From Taklimakanibacter deserti (lineage in GTDB: Bacteria > Pseudomonadota > Alphaproteobacteria > Rhizobiales > Aestuariivirgaceae), in contig QORU01000005.1 in NCBI GenBank assembly GCA_003574785.1, positions 248,001 through 312,000 of the forward strand: a DNA stretch of 64,000 nt, read 5' to 3'. The notes beneath the pieces were generated by a model. The model made no database searches, had not been told where the DNA came from, and saw nothing but the letters and a program-made list of their open reading frames with translations. The position numbers were made by a program, and so were the translations under genes. This document shows positions 8,120 to 17,741 of this stretch, piece after piece (positions within the stretch are counted from its first letter, which is position 1; every line of letters begins with the position of its first letter).

Positions 8120-8287
8120 CTGGCGGGAATCGGATCGCTGGCAGGCTCCAGGCTAAGCCTCTGAAATGGATTAGCTTATTACTGTCACTATGACGTTTAG
8201 GTCAGCTCGGTCCGGTCATGCTCTTCGTCTCAGCAAGCACCACTCGTTGAGATCGGAGCATCTTGCTCGAAAGAGCCCTCATCTTTC

Positions 8288-8306
8288 TCCCACGTTACGC
8301 GTGGGA
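8288..8306. repeat. dispersed short palindrome (copy 1)
   Basis: TCCCACG (8288-8294) pairs with CGTGGGA (8300-8306) around a 5-base loop. It lies 27 bases past the argG stop and may act as its terminator, although no good T-run follows on the minus strand. A near-identical hairpin occurs at 10241-10260 and a related one at 48151-48179. Confidence 0.5.
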
Positions 8307-8332
8307 AAAGGGGAATGATGGAGAGTACCTGA

Positions 8333-9556
<1,224 letters not shown>

Positions 9557-9620
9557 GAGGGTTTATCCGCTATCTTTCACAAAAATCGCGCGCACTATAC
9601 TCAGGGAACCGGCAAACACA

Positions 9621-10223
9621 ATGCGGCCAAAGCTTCATTTCTGGTACGAATTCGCCTCGACCTATTCCTATCTGGCGGCGCTCCGGATCGAGGCCCTGGC
9701 AAAAGAACGAAATATGGACATCGCCTGGCGGCCCTTCCTCCTGGGACCGATCTTCAAGGCGCAAGGCTGGGATACCTCGCCCTTCAACGTCTTTCCGGCG
9801 AAGGGCGCCTATATGTGGCGCGACATCGAGCGGCTCTGCGACGCGCAAGGGCTCAAATTCCGACGCCCTGAGCCCTTCCCGCAATCGAGCCTCATGGCGG
9901 CGCGAATCGCCTTGACCCCCGAGGTGACGCCGAAGCGGCCTGAATTCTCGCGCCGCGTCTATCTGGTCCATTTCGCAGAAGCGGCGCGGATCGACGACGA
10001 GGCCGTACTCCGCGGCATCGTCGAAAGTCTGGGCCTCGATGCCGACACCGCCCTCACGCAAGCACGCAGCGATGCGGTGAAGCTCGGTTTGCGCCAGGCC
10101 ACGGACGAGGCGATGCGGTTGAAACTTTTCGGCGCGCCGAGCTTCGTGACGCCTAAGGGCGAGGTCTTCTGGGGCAATGACCGACTGGAGATGGCGCTGG
10201 ATTGGGCATTGCAGGAAGACTGA
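9621..10223 (+). CDS. 2-hydroxychromene-2-carboxylate isomerase / DsbA-family thioredoxin-fold protein
   Basis: A 200-residue protein. It begins MRPKLHFWYEFASTYSYLAA, the typical start of kappa-class glutathione-transferase-like isomerases in which the Ser/Tyr after F-x-S replaces the CxxC of DsbA. A helical insertion follows, and the fold closes with LFGAPSFVTPKGEVFWGNDRLE, the conserved cis-Pro 'GVPsFv' strand and 'fwGqDRl' ending. ATG 9621 is chosen because the earlier in-frame start would overlap argG and add a non-homologous leader. In naphthalene degraders the family isomerises 2-hydroxychromene-2-carboxylate with glutathione; the true substrate here is unknown and no aromatic-degradation genes are nearby. 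Confidence 0.85.
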   Translation: MRPKLHFWYEFASTYSYLAALRIEALAKERNMDIAWRPFLLGPIFKAQGWDTSPFNVFPAKGAYMWRDIERLCDAQGLKFRRPEPFPQSSLMAARIALTPEVTPKRPEFSRRVYLVHFAEAARIDDEAVLRGIVESLGLDADTALTQARSDAVKLGLRQATDEAMRLKLFGAPSFVTPKGEVFWGNDRLEMALDWALQED

Positions 10224-10240
10224 GCTGCCTAAGATATTCT

Positions 10241-10260
10241 CCCACACTAAAGCGTGGGAA
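10241..10260. repeat. dispersed short palindrome (copy 2)
   Basis: TCCCAC (10241-10246) pairs with GTGGGA (10255-10260) around an 8-base loop, 17 bases after the preceding stop codon. The arms and flanks (ttctcccac...gcgtgggaa) match the hairpin at 8288-8306. Confidence 0.5.
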
Positions 10261-10352
10261 CGGCGGTGCCCAGCGCCGGTAGGGTGTACATTTCTCTTGC
10301 AGTCGTGGGCCAAGCGGTGAGATTTTGTGAACATTAGGACCGAGCGTTATAC

Positions 10353-10384
10353 GCCGCGGCACCAAAGGTGCCCGCGTTTTGTTT
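10353..10384 (+). terminator. Rho-independent terminator
   Basis: GGCACC-AAA-GGTGCC (10358-10372), extended by CGC/GCG across one bulged C, is followed directly by TTTTGTTT. It lies 130 bases past the end of the isomerase gene and just before the next small membrane-protein gene, so it insulates that gene. Nothing else recognisable lies between 10261 and 10352. Confidence 0.6.
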
Positions 10385-10418
10385 CAAGGCTGAAATGGAC
10401 CGCCGAGGAGTGGAGACT

Positions 10419-10919
10419 ATGCGGCGATGGTTCCGCTGGGTGACGCGCATCAGCTTGGGACTCGCCATTCCAATTGTATTCGTCGTGGCATTTATCATTC
10501 TGAATCCACTGGGCGCAGTGATACTGCTCTATTCGTTAGTCGGGAATACGCACCCTCCAGCGATCGCAGAGGATCAATTTGCCGGCGCGAGCTGGCCAAG
10601 TCGGACCGAGGCCAGCGCAAAATTGACCACGCTATTGCAGCGGAAATTCCCGGTTGGAACGAGCGAAGACGCGCTGAGAGCGACGCTCTCAAGCCAGGGA
10701 TTCAAGCCCCTGTCTCCACCCCCTGCCGACTGCCTGCCGGCCGGGCAGCCGGCGCCCATAGGTAGAGCTGTTACGACTTGCCCGACACACGACCAAAGCA
10801 AGATCCTCGAGTATCGCTGGGGCGTCGTCTGCGGCGAAACCATCACTATCCGTTGGTGGACCGACGATCGCCATGCGATCACAGGGCTGGACGCCGCCTA
10901 CTACGTCGCCTGTCTGTAA
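10419..10919 (+). CDS. membrane-anchored hypothetical protein
   Basis: A 166-residue protein. ATG 10419 is preceded by a GTGGAG Shine-Dalgarno; two earlier in-frame ATGs exist but have none. A basic N-terminus (MRRWFRWVTR) is followed by one long hydrophobic segment of about 30 residues, then a soluble domain on the other side of the membrane. That domain contains FPVGTSEDALRATLSSQGF, the 'G...ev...L...GF' pattern seen in small SmpA/OmlA-like periplasmic folds, and four cysteines that could form disulfides. I do not recognise a specific family. No operon partner is evident; the next gene is convergent. Confidence 0.6.
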   Translation: MRRWFRWVTRISLGLAIPIVFVVAFIILNPLGAVILLYSLVGNTHPPAIAEDQFAGASWPSRTEASAKLTTLLQRKFPVGTSEDALRATLSSQGFKPLSPPPADCLPAGQPAPIGRAVTTCPTHDQSKILEYRWGVVCGETITIRWWTDDRHAITGLDAAYYVACL

Positions 10920-10950
10920 CGCTATACGCTCTCGTCAGGACAAATTGTGC

Positions 10951-11481
10951 CTACCCTCTTGCTGTTTCGCGCCGCACTGCTTGCTGCTGCGTTGCGTCTG
11001 CGGGGCGAGGATTGACGGCGTCGGCGTCCCGGCGAAAGCCCGCCATCCGCCCGGCGATTGCCCAATAGACGAGCCCCGCAATGAGGGCGGAGAGCGCGAC
11101 CGCAAGCGTGAGCAGCCAGCGGTCGAGAGTCATGCCCGAGAACCAATCGGGCATCAGCAGCAATCCGGCGCTTGCCGCCAGGAGCAGCGAGATGAGGAGA
11201 TGCAGCCAGAGCTGACACAGGCTGAAAATTTCGGTGATGAGCTTGAGGATCGCCGCCGGGATGCAGGTCAGTATCATCACGATCGACATGCTGTAGAAGA
11301 GGAGGACGGGCGCGATGAAGAGCGCGACAGGAGCAAGGCCCGCTATCTGCCAGACCTGGCTTTCGGGATAGAAAGAACTCATGATCAAGAGAATGCTGGG
11401 AAAGGCGCCGGCGGCTGCCGCAAGCGCGGCGAAATAGCCGAGCACGACGAAAGCGATGCGCTTGGCGATATGAACGATCAT
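10951..11481 (-). CDS. polytopic membrane protein of unknown function
   Basis: A 176-residue protein with four to five predicted membrane helices (about residues 8-35, 45-65, 65-85, 90-112, 122-145) and a hydrophilic tail rich in Arg, Ala and Gln. No enzymatic motif is visible. Its ATG overlaps the stop of the upstream GNAT gene (ATGA), so it is translationally coupled to the acetyltransferase and forms the last gene of the rlmN-GNAT-membrane protein set. Confidence 0.65.
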   Translation of the reverse strand: MIVHIAKRIAFVVLGYFAALAAAAGAFPSILLIMSSFYPESQVWQIAGLAPVALFIAPVLLFYSMSIVMILTCIPAAILKLITEIFSLCQLWLHLLISLLLAASAGLLLMPDWFSGMTLDRWLLTLAVALSALIAGLVYWAIAGRMAGFRRDADAVNPRPADATQQQAVRRETARG

Positions 11482-11954
11482 GCCGTGATGTCCTTCGTCA
11501 TGAAAACCGAATTCGGATCATGCTTGTAGCGGGCGAAAGGCCCGCAGAACCGGTAGCCGGCACCTTCATAGAGCTGAAGGGCGGCATGACTCTTGGGGCC
11601 GGTCTCGAGATCGATGCGCGAGAGCTTCAGCTCCCTGGCTTTCGTCTCGACCGCGTGAAGCAGCATCTTCGAGAGTCCAAGGCCCCGCGCGGCCGGGCGG
11701 ATGAACATGCTCTTGAGCTCGCCCGATCCATCCGAATGGCGAAGAAGAGCGGCGCAGCCGATCAATGCCCCCGCAAGCCGCGCGGTCCAGAAGATGATCT
11801 CCGGCCGGTCGAGCAGATGGAGCGGCAGCGTATGGACGCTCTCCGGCGGATAATTCGCGTGGGAATAGGCGACGCGCTCTTCGATCAGTTCGGCAATTTC
11901 GCGGCCGCGCGGCGCTTCGATGGTGATGACCAGATGCTGATCCGGTCCGCGCAT
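11478..11954 (-). CDS. GNAT-family N-acetyltransferase
   Basis: A 158-residue protein with the GNAT core: strand beta-4 ELKSMFIRPAARGLGLSKMLL carries the acetyl-CoA pyrophosphate loop (R-x-x-G-L-G), followed by IDLETGPKSHAALQLYEGAGYRFCG, the usual strand-5 / helix-4 block. It transfers acetyl from acetyl-CoA to an amine; the acceptor is unknown. Its start codon shares one base with the rlmN stop (TGATG), and its stop overlaps the next gene (ATGA), so three genes are tightly coupled. Confidence 0.88.
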   Translation of the reverse strand: MRGPDQHLVITIEAPRGREIAELIEERVAYSHANYPPESVHTLPLHLLDRPEIIFWTARLAGALIGCAALLRHSDGSGELKSMFIRPAARGLGLSKMLLHAVETKARELKLSRIDLETGPKSHAALQLYEGAGYRFCGPFARYKHDPNSVFMTKDITA

Positions 11955-13165
11955 CAGGCGCTGGCCGCCGCCGTATCGAGCGCCAGGCGCTCCTTGGCCC
12001 GCATGCGCTGGCTTTCCGACTTGAGCTGGCCGCAGGCCGCCATGATGTCGCGTCCGCGCGGCGTCCTGACCGGCGAGGCGTAGCCCGCCCGGTTCAGCAC
12101 TTCAGCGAAGCGCTCGATCGTGTCCCAGTCCGAGCATTCATATTGCGTGCCGGGCCACGGATTGAACGGGATGAGATTGACCTTGGCCGGAATGCCCTTG
12201 AGCAGCTTGACCAGGCGCTTGGCATCATCGAGCGTGTCATTGACGCCCTTGAGCATCACATATTCGAAGGTGATGCGCCGCGCATTGGAAAGTCCCGGAT
12301 AGGCGCGGCAGGCATCGAGCAATTCGCTGATCGGATATTTCTTGTTGAGCGGCACCAGCTTGTTGCGGATCTCGTCCGTCGTGCCATGGAGCGAGATGGC
12401 GAGCATGGTGCCAATCTCGGCGCCGGCGCGCACGATCTCAGGGACTACGCCCGAGGTCGAGAGCGTGATGCGCCGCTTCGACAGCGATACGCCCTCGCCG
12501 TCGGAGACGATCTCCATCGCGTTCTTCACATTGTCGAAATTGTAGAGCGGCTCGCCCATGCCCATGAGCACGACATTGGTGACATAGCGCCCACCGAGCG
12601 GCGGGGTCGGATTGGCCTCGAGCTGATGCGGCCATTCTTCCAGCCGGTCGCGCGCGATGAGCACCTGGCCCGCGATCTCGCCCGCGGTTAGGTTGCGCAC
12701 CAGCTTCTGCGTGCCGGTGTGGCAGAAAGTGCAAGTGAGCGTGCAGCCGACCTGGCTCGAAATGCACAAGGTGCCGCGGTCTTCCTCGGGGATATAGACC
12801 ATCTCGACTTCATGGCGCTGGCCGCGCTCGTCGCTGGGCAGCCTGAGCAGCCATTTGCGCGTACCGTCGGTCGAGATCTGCTCGGTCACGACTTCCAGCC
12901 GGTCGATCGAGAAGACCTCGTCGAGCTTCTGCCGCAGTTCCTTGGAGATATCGCTCATGGCGGCGAAGGAGGTGACGCCCCGGTGATAGACCCAGCTCCA
13001 GATCTGGCGCATGCGCATGCGCCGCTGCTTTTCGGGAACGCCGGCCTTGGCCAGGGCCTCTGTCAATTCGGCGCGCGTCAGCCCGATGAGCGGCAGCTTG
13101 GCTGGCCCGGCGGGAGACGGCTCGCGCGCGACGCTGCGGCCGATATCGAGGGTGACGGCGGTCAT
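11954..13165 (-). CDS. rlmN: 23S rRNA (adenine-2503-C2)-methyltransferase / tRNA A37 methyltransferase
   Basis: A 403-residue radical-SAM enzyme. The iron-sulfur cluster motif is CTLTCTFC within [17 protein letters not shown] (about residues 137-153), and the second methyl-carrying cysteine is in the C-terminal DIMAACGQL, as in E. coli RlmN. It methylates C2 of A2503 in 23S rRNA and A37 in some tRNAs, supporting translational accuracy. The N-terminal [16 protein letters not shown] and [14 protein letters not shown] segments are typical. Length is normal. It is the first gene of a coupled group with a GNAT gene and a membrane protein. Confidence 0.96.
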   Translation of the reverse strand: MTAVTLDIGRSVAREPSPAGPAKLPLIGLTRAELTEALAKAGVPEKQRRMRMRQIWSWVYHRGVTSFAAMSDISKELRQKLDEVFSIDRLEVVTEQISTDGTRKWLLRLPSDERGQRHEVEMVYIPEEDRGTLCISSQVGCTLTCTFCHTGTQKLVRNLTAGEIAGQVLIARDRLEEWPHQLEANPTPPLGGRYVTNVVLMGMGEPLYNFDNVKNAMEIVSDGEGVSLSKRRITLSTSGVVPEIVRAGAEIGTMLAISLHGTTDEIRNKLVPLNKKYPISELLDACRAYPGLSNARRITFEYVMLKGVNDTLDDAKRLVKLLKGIPAKVNLIPFNPWPGTQYECSDWDTIERFAEVLNRAGYASPVRTPRGRDIMAACGQLKSESQRMRAKERLALDTAAASA

Positions 13166-13213
13166 AATGCGGGCCTAATAGCAGAAAGCCCTGAAAATAG
13201 GAAATGGCCGGCC

Positions 13214-13738
13214 CTATTTACAGGCCGCGTCGATCTTGGCGAGCGCCTGGGCCAGGCCCTTCAGCGAATAGGAATCGAGTGTCTCGGTGCCGCGCCAGGA
13301 AGCGCCCTTGACGGTGAGCTTCTGGCCCTTCTTCATCGCCGTCACGATTTCCTTGTCCTTGGTGGCGGTATCCGCCCAGGCGCCGTCGCCATTGGCGAAG
13401 AGCTCGAAATCCGTGGCATCGATGCTGAGCTGGACCGGGGTGTCCTTCTTGAACGGGTAGCCGATGATGGTCGACACCTCGTTGCGGACACTCTGGCTGG
13501 GCCTATGGGTGACGAGCAGGAAGGCCGGGTCGCGCTTGGCGTTCTTCGGCTGCTGCGCCTTGGGCTGGGAGGAGACGTAGCAGACCTTGCCGTTCTTGGT
13601 CTTGTAGGTGTAGGCGGCCCAATCGCCGAACTCGCCGAGCGATGTCGGCTCGGGCGACTGCGCCAAAGCAGGCGCCAACCCCGCCAGAACCGTCAGTGGC
13701 GCCAGAACCACAGCCCATGCAAAAGGCTTGCACGTCAT
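13214..13738 (-). CDS. invasion-associated locus B (IalB) family secreted protein
   Basis: A 174-residue protein with a clear Sec signal peptide (basic start, hydrophobic core VVLAPLTVLAGLAPALA, cleavage near residue 26). The mature part has the IalB pattern: FGDWAAYTYK...KVCYVSSQPK at the start, FLLVTHRP in the middle, 'SIDATDFELFANGDGAWAD' and a C-terminal 'GTETLDSYSLKGLAQALAKIDAAC' in which the last cysteine probably pairs with the first. GAGG lies 8 bases before the ATG. Named after a Bartonella invasion factor, the family is widespread in free-living rhizobia, where its role is unknown. It is divergent from mcd. Confidence 0.88.
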   Translation of the reverse strand: MTCKPFAWAVVLAPLTVLAGLAPALAQSPEPTSLGEFGDWAAYTYKTKNGKVCYVSSQPKAQQPKNAKRDPAFLLVTHRPSQSVRNEVSTIIGYPFKKDTPVQLSIDATDFELFANGDGAWADTATKDKEIVTAMKKGQKLTVKGASWRGTETLDSYSLKGLAQALAKIDAACK

Positions 13739-13921
13739 GTCAGAAACCTCATTCCCATCACCCGCAGATCCCCGAAAAGCGGCCGACCTGCTGCGTTGCG
13801 CGCCCTAACTGCGTGAACAATCTGACCGGATTTGGGCGGGAATCCCCGCGGCCATCTGAGCAGATTGCGCAATGATTTGCGCTCATGTAACCCATAATTC
13901 ATAACCTGTGGAGCTTGCTGA

Positions 13922-15610
13922 ATGGTTGCTGCGGCCGAAATGACCCGGGAAAGCCCGATCCTTGCGGATTTGCCTCGCCTCCTTGCCGAAGCCCATCGGG
14001 CGGTCGAGAGCCTCTATGGCCAGGCCAAGGCCCGGATCGGGGCCAAGGTGACGGCCGAGCGCAAGCTTTCCGCCCATCTCATCGACCGCGAGCAGCATGC
14101 CGTCCATGGCCTGGCCTGGCTCGCCACCTATGCGGCGGTGCTGCGGGAGCTCTCGGCCTACGCGGCCCGTCTGACGGAGGGTCAGAAATTCGGCGAGATC
14201 GAGCAGCTCCTGGCCCAGATCGCCGCGGGCGAATATCTGGCCCAGGTTCAGGGCGGCATTCCCATGAACCAGGCCGAATTTGCCAGGCTCCCGGAACTCG
14301 GCCTCACCCGCACCGACCTTGCCGTCCTCGACCGCCCGCCGGTCCAGGCCCTGCTCACCGACGGCAACAACGCGGCGGCCCGCCTGAGGCTGGTCGAGCT
14401 CATGATCGCCGCCAAGGGGACCGCGACCTTCGGCGATTGCGGCCTCGACGACACGCTGGAAGAGATGCGCCTCAGCATGCGCCGCTTCGTCGAGGACAAG
14501 GTCGCGCCCAACGCCCATCGGTGGCATCTCGAGGATGCCTATGTGCCGATGGCAATCGTCGAGGAACTGGCCTCTCTCGGCGTCTTCGCGCTGACGCTGC
14601 CCGAGCAATATGGCGGCTTGGGGCTCGGCAAGGAATCCATGTGCGTCGTCTCCGAGGAACTGTCGCGCGGCTGGATCGCCGTCGGCTCGCTCGGGACCCG
14701 CGCCGAGATCGCCTGCGAGCTCATCATGGGCGGCGGCACCGATGCTCAGAAGGATCAGTGGCTGCCGAAGATCGCCTCGGGCGAGATCCTGCCCACCGCC
14801 GTCTTCACCGAGCCCAATACCGGCTCCGATCTCGGCAGCCTGCGCACCAGGGCGGTGAAGGACGGCGATGTCTACAAGGTCACCGGCAACAAGACCTGGA
14901 TCACCCATCCCGCCCGCGCCGACATCATGACGCTGCTCGCCCGCACCGACGCCAAGGAGCCGGGCTATAAGGGCCTGTCGATGTTCATCGCCGAGAAGCC
15001 TAGGGGGCATGATGCCGATCCCTTCCCGGTCACGGGCATGTCGGGCAGCGAGATCGAGGTGCTCGGCTATCGCGGCATGAAGGAATATGAGATCCGCTTC
15101 GAGGATTTCGAGGTCAAGGCCGAGAACCTGCTCGGCCAGGAGGAAGGCCAGGGCTTCAAGCAATTGATGCAGACCTTCGAATCGGCCCGCATCCAGACCG
15201 CGGCGCGCGCCCTGGGTGTGGCGCAGAACGCGCTCGATGTCGGCCTCGATTATGCGATGGCGCGCAGCCAGTTCGGCAAGCCCATCGTCTCCTTCCCGCG
15301 CATCGCCGACAAGCTGGCGCTGATGGCGGCCGAGATCATGGCGGCGCGCCAACTCGTCTATCATTCGGCGCGCGAGAAGGACGCCGGCAGGCGCTGCGAT
15401 CTCGAAGCCGGCATGGCCAAGCTCTTGGGCGCCCGCGTCGCCTGGTCGGCCGCCGACAATGCGCTGCAGATCCATGGCGGCAACGGCTTTGCGCTCGAAT
15501 TCCAGATCTCGCGCATCCTGTGCGATGCCCGCATCCTCAACATCTTCGAGGGCGCGGCCGAGATCCAGGCGCAGGTCATCGCCCGCAGGCTCCTGGAAGG
15601 TGGCAATTGA
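13922..15610 (+). CDS. mcd: (2S)-methylsuccinyl-CoA dehydrogenase, EMC pathway
   Basis: A 562-residue acyl-CoA dehydrogenase-family flavoprotein. The N-terminal extension of about 170 residues before the usual acyl-CoA dehydrogenase fold (which starts near DDTLEEMRLSMRRFVEDKV) is the hallmark of methylsuccinyl-CoA dehydrogenase. The FAD/substrate segments TAVFTEPNTGSDLGSLRTRA and VTGNKTWITHPARAD and the C-terminal QIHGGNGFALEFQISRI follow. It oxidises (2S)-methylsuccinyl-CoA to mesaconyl-CoA and passes electrons to ETF. The pathway partners ccr, ecm and mesaconyl-CoA hydratase lie within 19 kb, which supports the specific name. An SDR gene is coupled to its 3' end through a TTGA overlap. A TTGCGCAA palindrome (13865-13872) and TTTGCGC lie just upstream. 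Confidence 0.92.
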   Translation: MVAAAEMTRESPILADLPRLLAEAHRAVESLYGQAKARIGAKVTAERKLSAHLIDREQHAVHGLAWLATYAAVLRELSAYAARLTEGQKFGEIEQLLAQIAAGEYLAQVQGGIPMNQAEFARLPELGLTRTDLAVLDRPPVQALLTDGNNAAARLRLVELMIAAKGTATFGDCGLDDTLEEMRLSMRRFVEDKVAPNAHRWHLEDAYVPMAIVEELASLGVFALTLPEQYGGLGLGKESMCVVSEELSRGWIAVGSLGTRAEIACELIMGGGTDAQKDQWLPKIASGEILPTAVFTEPNTGSDLGSLRTRAVKDGDVYKVTGNKTWITHPARADIMTLLARTDAKEPGYKGLSMFIAEKPRGHDADPFPVTGMSGSEIEVLGYRGMKEYEIRFEDFEVKAENLLGQEEGQGFKQLMQTFESARIQTAARALGVAQNALDVGLDYAMARSQFGKPIVSFPRIADKLALMAAEIMAARQLVYHSAREKDAGRRCDLEAGMAKLLGARVAWSAADNALQIHGGNGFALEFQISRILCDARILNIFEGAAEIQAQVIARRLLEGGN

Positions 15611-16443
15611 GCGATGGCCGGACCATCCTGATCACCGGCTGCTCCTCCGGCATCGGCTATGCCTCGGCCAGGATGCTGAAGGAGAAAGGCTGGCGTGTCT
15701 TCGCCACGGCGCGCAAGGATGCCGATCTCGTCCGCCTCGAAGGCGAAGGTCTCGAGGTCTTCCGCCTCGACTACACCGAGCCCGTGACCATTTCCGAATG
15801 CGTCGCCGCCGTCGCCGAGCGCACCCAAGGCAAGCTCTTCGCGCTCTTCAACAACGGCGCCTATGGCCAGCCCGGCGCCTTGGAAGACGTCTCCCGCGGC
15901 GCGCTCACCGCCCAATTCGAGGCCAATGTCTTCGGCTGGCACGAATTGACGCGCGACTGCCTCAAGCTGATGCGCGCCAATGGCCAGGGCCGCATCGTCA
16001 ACAATTCGTCCGTCCTCGGATTGACGGCGATGAAATGGCGTGGCGCCTATTGCGCCTCGAAATTCGCCATCGAGGCCTTGTCCGACACGCTGAGACTGGA
16101 GCTGCAGGGCACAGGGATACATGTCTCGCTGATCGAGCCCGGCCCCATCGCCACCCGCTTCATCGAGCATGCGCTCGAAGCCTTCGACCGCAATATCGAC
16201 GAGGACTCCTCCAACTATCGCGACGTCTATGCCCGCCAGCGCCAGAGGCTCAATGGCGGCGGCGCCAAGCGCTTCAAATTGCCGCCGGAGGCGGTGGCGC
16301 GAAAACTCCTGCATGCGCTGGAAAGCCGCAAGCCGCGGCGGCGCTATTATGTGACAGTGCCGACCTATGTCATGGCCTGGGCGCGCCGGCTGCTGCCGCC
16401 GCCCGCTCTCGACCGGTTTCTGGATAAGGCATCCGACCAATGA
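15607..16443 (+). CDS. short-chain dehydrogenase/reductase (SDR)
   Basis: A 278-residue classical SDR. I start it at TTG 15607 because GGAAGG lies exactly 6 bases upstream and the codon overlaps the mcd stop (TTGA); an earlier ATG would read antihomologous sequence inside mcd. The cofactor motif is ITGCSSGIGYASA (TGxxxGIG), followed by FNNGAYG (the NNAG position), the catalytic Ser in NNSSVLGL and YCASK (YxxxK). The C-terminal RKPRRRYYVTVPTYVMAWARRLLP resembles SDRs acting on lipids or retinoid-like substrates. The position right after mcd suggests co-expression with the EMC pathway, but a pathway role is not established. The next gene overlaps its stop by ATGA. Confidence 0.88.
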   Translation: MSDGRTILITGCSSGIGYASARMLKEKGWRVFATARKDADLVRLEGEGLEVFRLDYTEPVTISECVAAVAERTQGKLFALFNNGAYGQPGALEDVSRGALTAQFEANVFGWHELTRDCLKLMRANGQGRIVNNSSVLGLTAMKWRGAYCASKFAIEALSDTLRLELQGTGIHVSLIEPGPIATRFIEHALEAFDRNIDEDSSNYRDVYARQRQRLNGGGAKRFKLPPEAVARKLLHALESRKPRRRYYVTVPTYVMAWARRLLPPPALDRFLDKASDQ

Positions 16444-16628
16444 ACGTCTTCGATTACCTCGTTCCGATCTCCATCGCCGCCGTCTTCCTGGTGCTGTGTC
16501 TCGGTCTGTGGAACATGATGCGCGGTGGCCCGGGCAATGTCTCGCAGCAATTCATGCGCTGGCGCGTCGTCCTGCAATTCGTCGCCATCATCATCATCAT
16601 GGCAGCGATCTGGTTCGCCGGTAGATGA
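16440..16628 (+). CDS. two-helix HIG1-like small membrane protein
   Basis: A 62-residue protein with two membrane helices (about residues 7-26 and 43-60) joined by a short positive loop, GGPGNVSQQFMRWRVVLQF. The loop motif S-x-x-x-MRWRV-x-x-QF is that of HIG1-domain 'twin transmembrane' proteins of rhizobia, relatives of mitochondrial respiratory supercomplex factors. It probably sits in the inner membrane, possibly with terminal oxidase; that role is inferred from the family. The start overlaps the SDR stop (ATGA), so mcd, SDR and this gene form one coupled set. Confidence 0.8.
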   Translation: MNVFDYLVPISIAAVFLVLCLGLWNMMRGGPGNVSQQFMRWRVVLQFVAIIIIMAAIWFAGR

Positions 16629-16717
16629 TTCCCGCCTGAACGGCCCTATCCTTGAAAAACCGGGCGGCGATCACCATATGGACGCCCGATTTCGGCAATG
16701 AGGGGAGCGATCTTCTT

Positions 16718-17068
16718 ATGGACCTGACCAGAGACGAACAGACAGTGCGCGCGGGCTTCTGGCCCAAGCTCGGCAAGGTATTTGCGTCCATTCCCTTCGC
16801 CGAGGATGCGGTGGCCGCCTATTACTGCGCCTTTGACCGCGCAACGCCTTTGAAGGTGAAGGGCGTGCTTCTGGGTGCGCTCGCCTATTTTGTGCTGCCG
16901 CTCGATGCCGTGCCCGATTTCCTTCTGGGCCTCGGCTTCACCGACGACATGGCGGTGCTCCTGGCCGCGATCAGCATGATCCGCACCCATCTCAGGCCCG
17001 AGCACTATGACAAAGCGCGCGAGATCCTCGCCCGCCTGAAGAAGGGCGAGAAGGTTGCCACCAGTTAA
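16718..17068 (+). CDS. YkvA-family (DUF1232) membrane protein
   Basis: A 116-residue protein. ATG 16718 is preceded by GAGGGGAG; an upstream in-frame ATG at 16652 has no such site. The core KGVLLGALAYFVLPLDAVPDFL is the signature of DUF1232 / YkvA: a hydrophobic helix, the PxDxxPD turn and a second hydrophobic helix (GFTDDMAVLLAAISMI). The function of the family is unknown; it is thought to be a small membrane-associated domain. The 3' end overlaps the convergent higA stop by 4 bases. Confidence 0.85.
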   Translation: MDLTRDEQTVRAGFWPKLGKVFASIPFAEDAVAAYYCAFDRATPLKVKGVLLGALAYFVLPLDAVPDFLLGLGFTDDMAVLLAAISMIRTHLRPEHYDKAREILARLKKGEKVATS

Positions 17069-17409
17069 GCGCGTTTGCGCCTGCTCTCCGACCTGTCGTT
17101 GTCGTTTGCCGTGTCGACCGCTTCCCGCGGCTCGATCCGTTCGAGCGCGGAGCCCATTTCGGCCGCTGTGCGGCGCAGATCGTATTCGGTCTGCAGGTTC
17201 AGCCAGAACTGGGGCGTAGTCCCGAAGTAGCGGCCAAGACGGTGAGCCGTGTCAGCGGTGATGGCGGTTTCCTCCCGCTCGATGCGCTCAATGCGAGTGC
17301 GGGGCACGCCGAGTGCCTTGGCGAGGGCATAGGCGGTCAGGCCCAGGGGCTTCATGAACTCCTCGCGCAGGACTTCGCCCGGATGCATGGGCGGTACTTT
17401 CTTGGCCAT
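17065..17409 (-). CDS. higA: HigA-family antitoxin
   Basis: A 114-residue protein. ATG 17409 starts MAKKVPPMHPGEVLREEFMKPLGLTA..., the standard HigA opening ('HPGEvLreeflkplglt'), followed by an XRE-type helix-turn-helix (AYALAKALGVPRTRIERIEREETAITADTAHRLGRYFG) and the dimer/anchor segment TPQFWLNLQTEYDLRR. A disordered, charged tail of about 30 residues (DTANDNDRSESRRKRA) is longer than usual. It neutralises HigB and represses the operon. The toxin gene lies upstream, as usual for higBA, 35 bases away. Two matching 17-base operator-like palindromes precede higB. Confidence 0.9.
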   Translation of the reverse strand: MAKKVPPMHPGEVLREEFMKPLGLTAYALAKALGVPRTRIERIEREETAITADTAHRLGRYFGTTPQFWLNLQTEYDLRRTAAEMGSALERIEPREAVDTANDNDRSESRRKRA

Positions 17410-17444
17410 CCGACATCTCCATTTTGATTCCCAGGCCATCGGGC

Positions 17445-17729
17445 CTAGTGGTAGTCACAAATCTCGACCTCTTCGGCCCCGTCGCCTGCCCATTTGAAGC
17501 AGATACGGAACTGATCATTGATTCTGATCGAGTGCTGTCCGGCCCGGTCGCCTTTCAGGGCTTCCAGCCGATTTCCAGGCGGCGATTTCAGATCATCAAG
17601 CCTTACCGCCGCATGAACCATCATGAGCTTGCGGCGGCCCACCTTGAAAAGGTCTGACGGGAACCCTTTGCCGGGCTTCTCGTCGTTGAAGACCTTCTCT
17701 GTAATCTGGCCCCTGAAGCTCTTGATCAT
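17445..17729 (-). CDS. higB: HigB-family mRNA interferase toxin (RelE superfamily)
   Basis: A 94-residue protein with the HigB/RelE pattern: MIKSFRGQITEKVFNDE at the start, RRKLMMVHAAVRLDDLKSPPGNRLEALKGDRAGQHSIRINDQFRICFKW and a short C-terminal strand EEVEICDYH. The run 'PPGNrLe.LkGdraGqySIRiNdqyRicF.w...' is diagnostic; the Arg and His residues of the last strands are the presumed RNase site. It cleaves ribosome-bound mRNA when free of HigA. No typical Shine-Dalgarno is seen before the ATG. Intact length suggests a functional toxin. Confidence 0.92.
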   Translation of the reverse strand: MIKSFRGQITEKVFNDEKPGKGFPSDLFKVGRRKLMMVHAAVRLDDLKSPPGNRLEALKGDRAGQHSIRINDQFRICFKWAGDGAEEVEICDYH

Positions 17730-17741
17730 GAAGACAACATG

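Noticed and set aside
13883..15475. 530-codon minus-strand frame opposite mcd
   Set aside because: Antisense shadow of a clear acyl-CoA dehydrogenase gene; no family resemblance.
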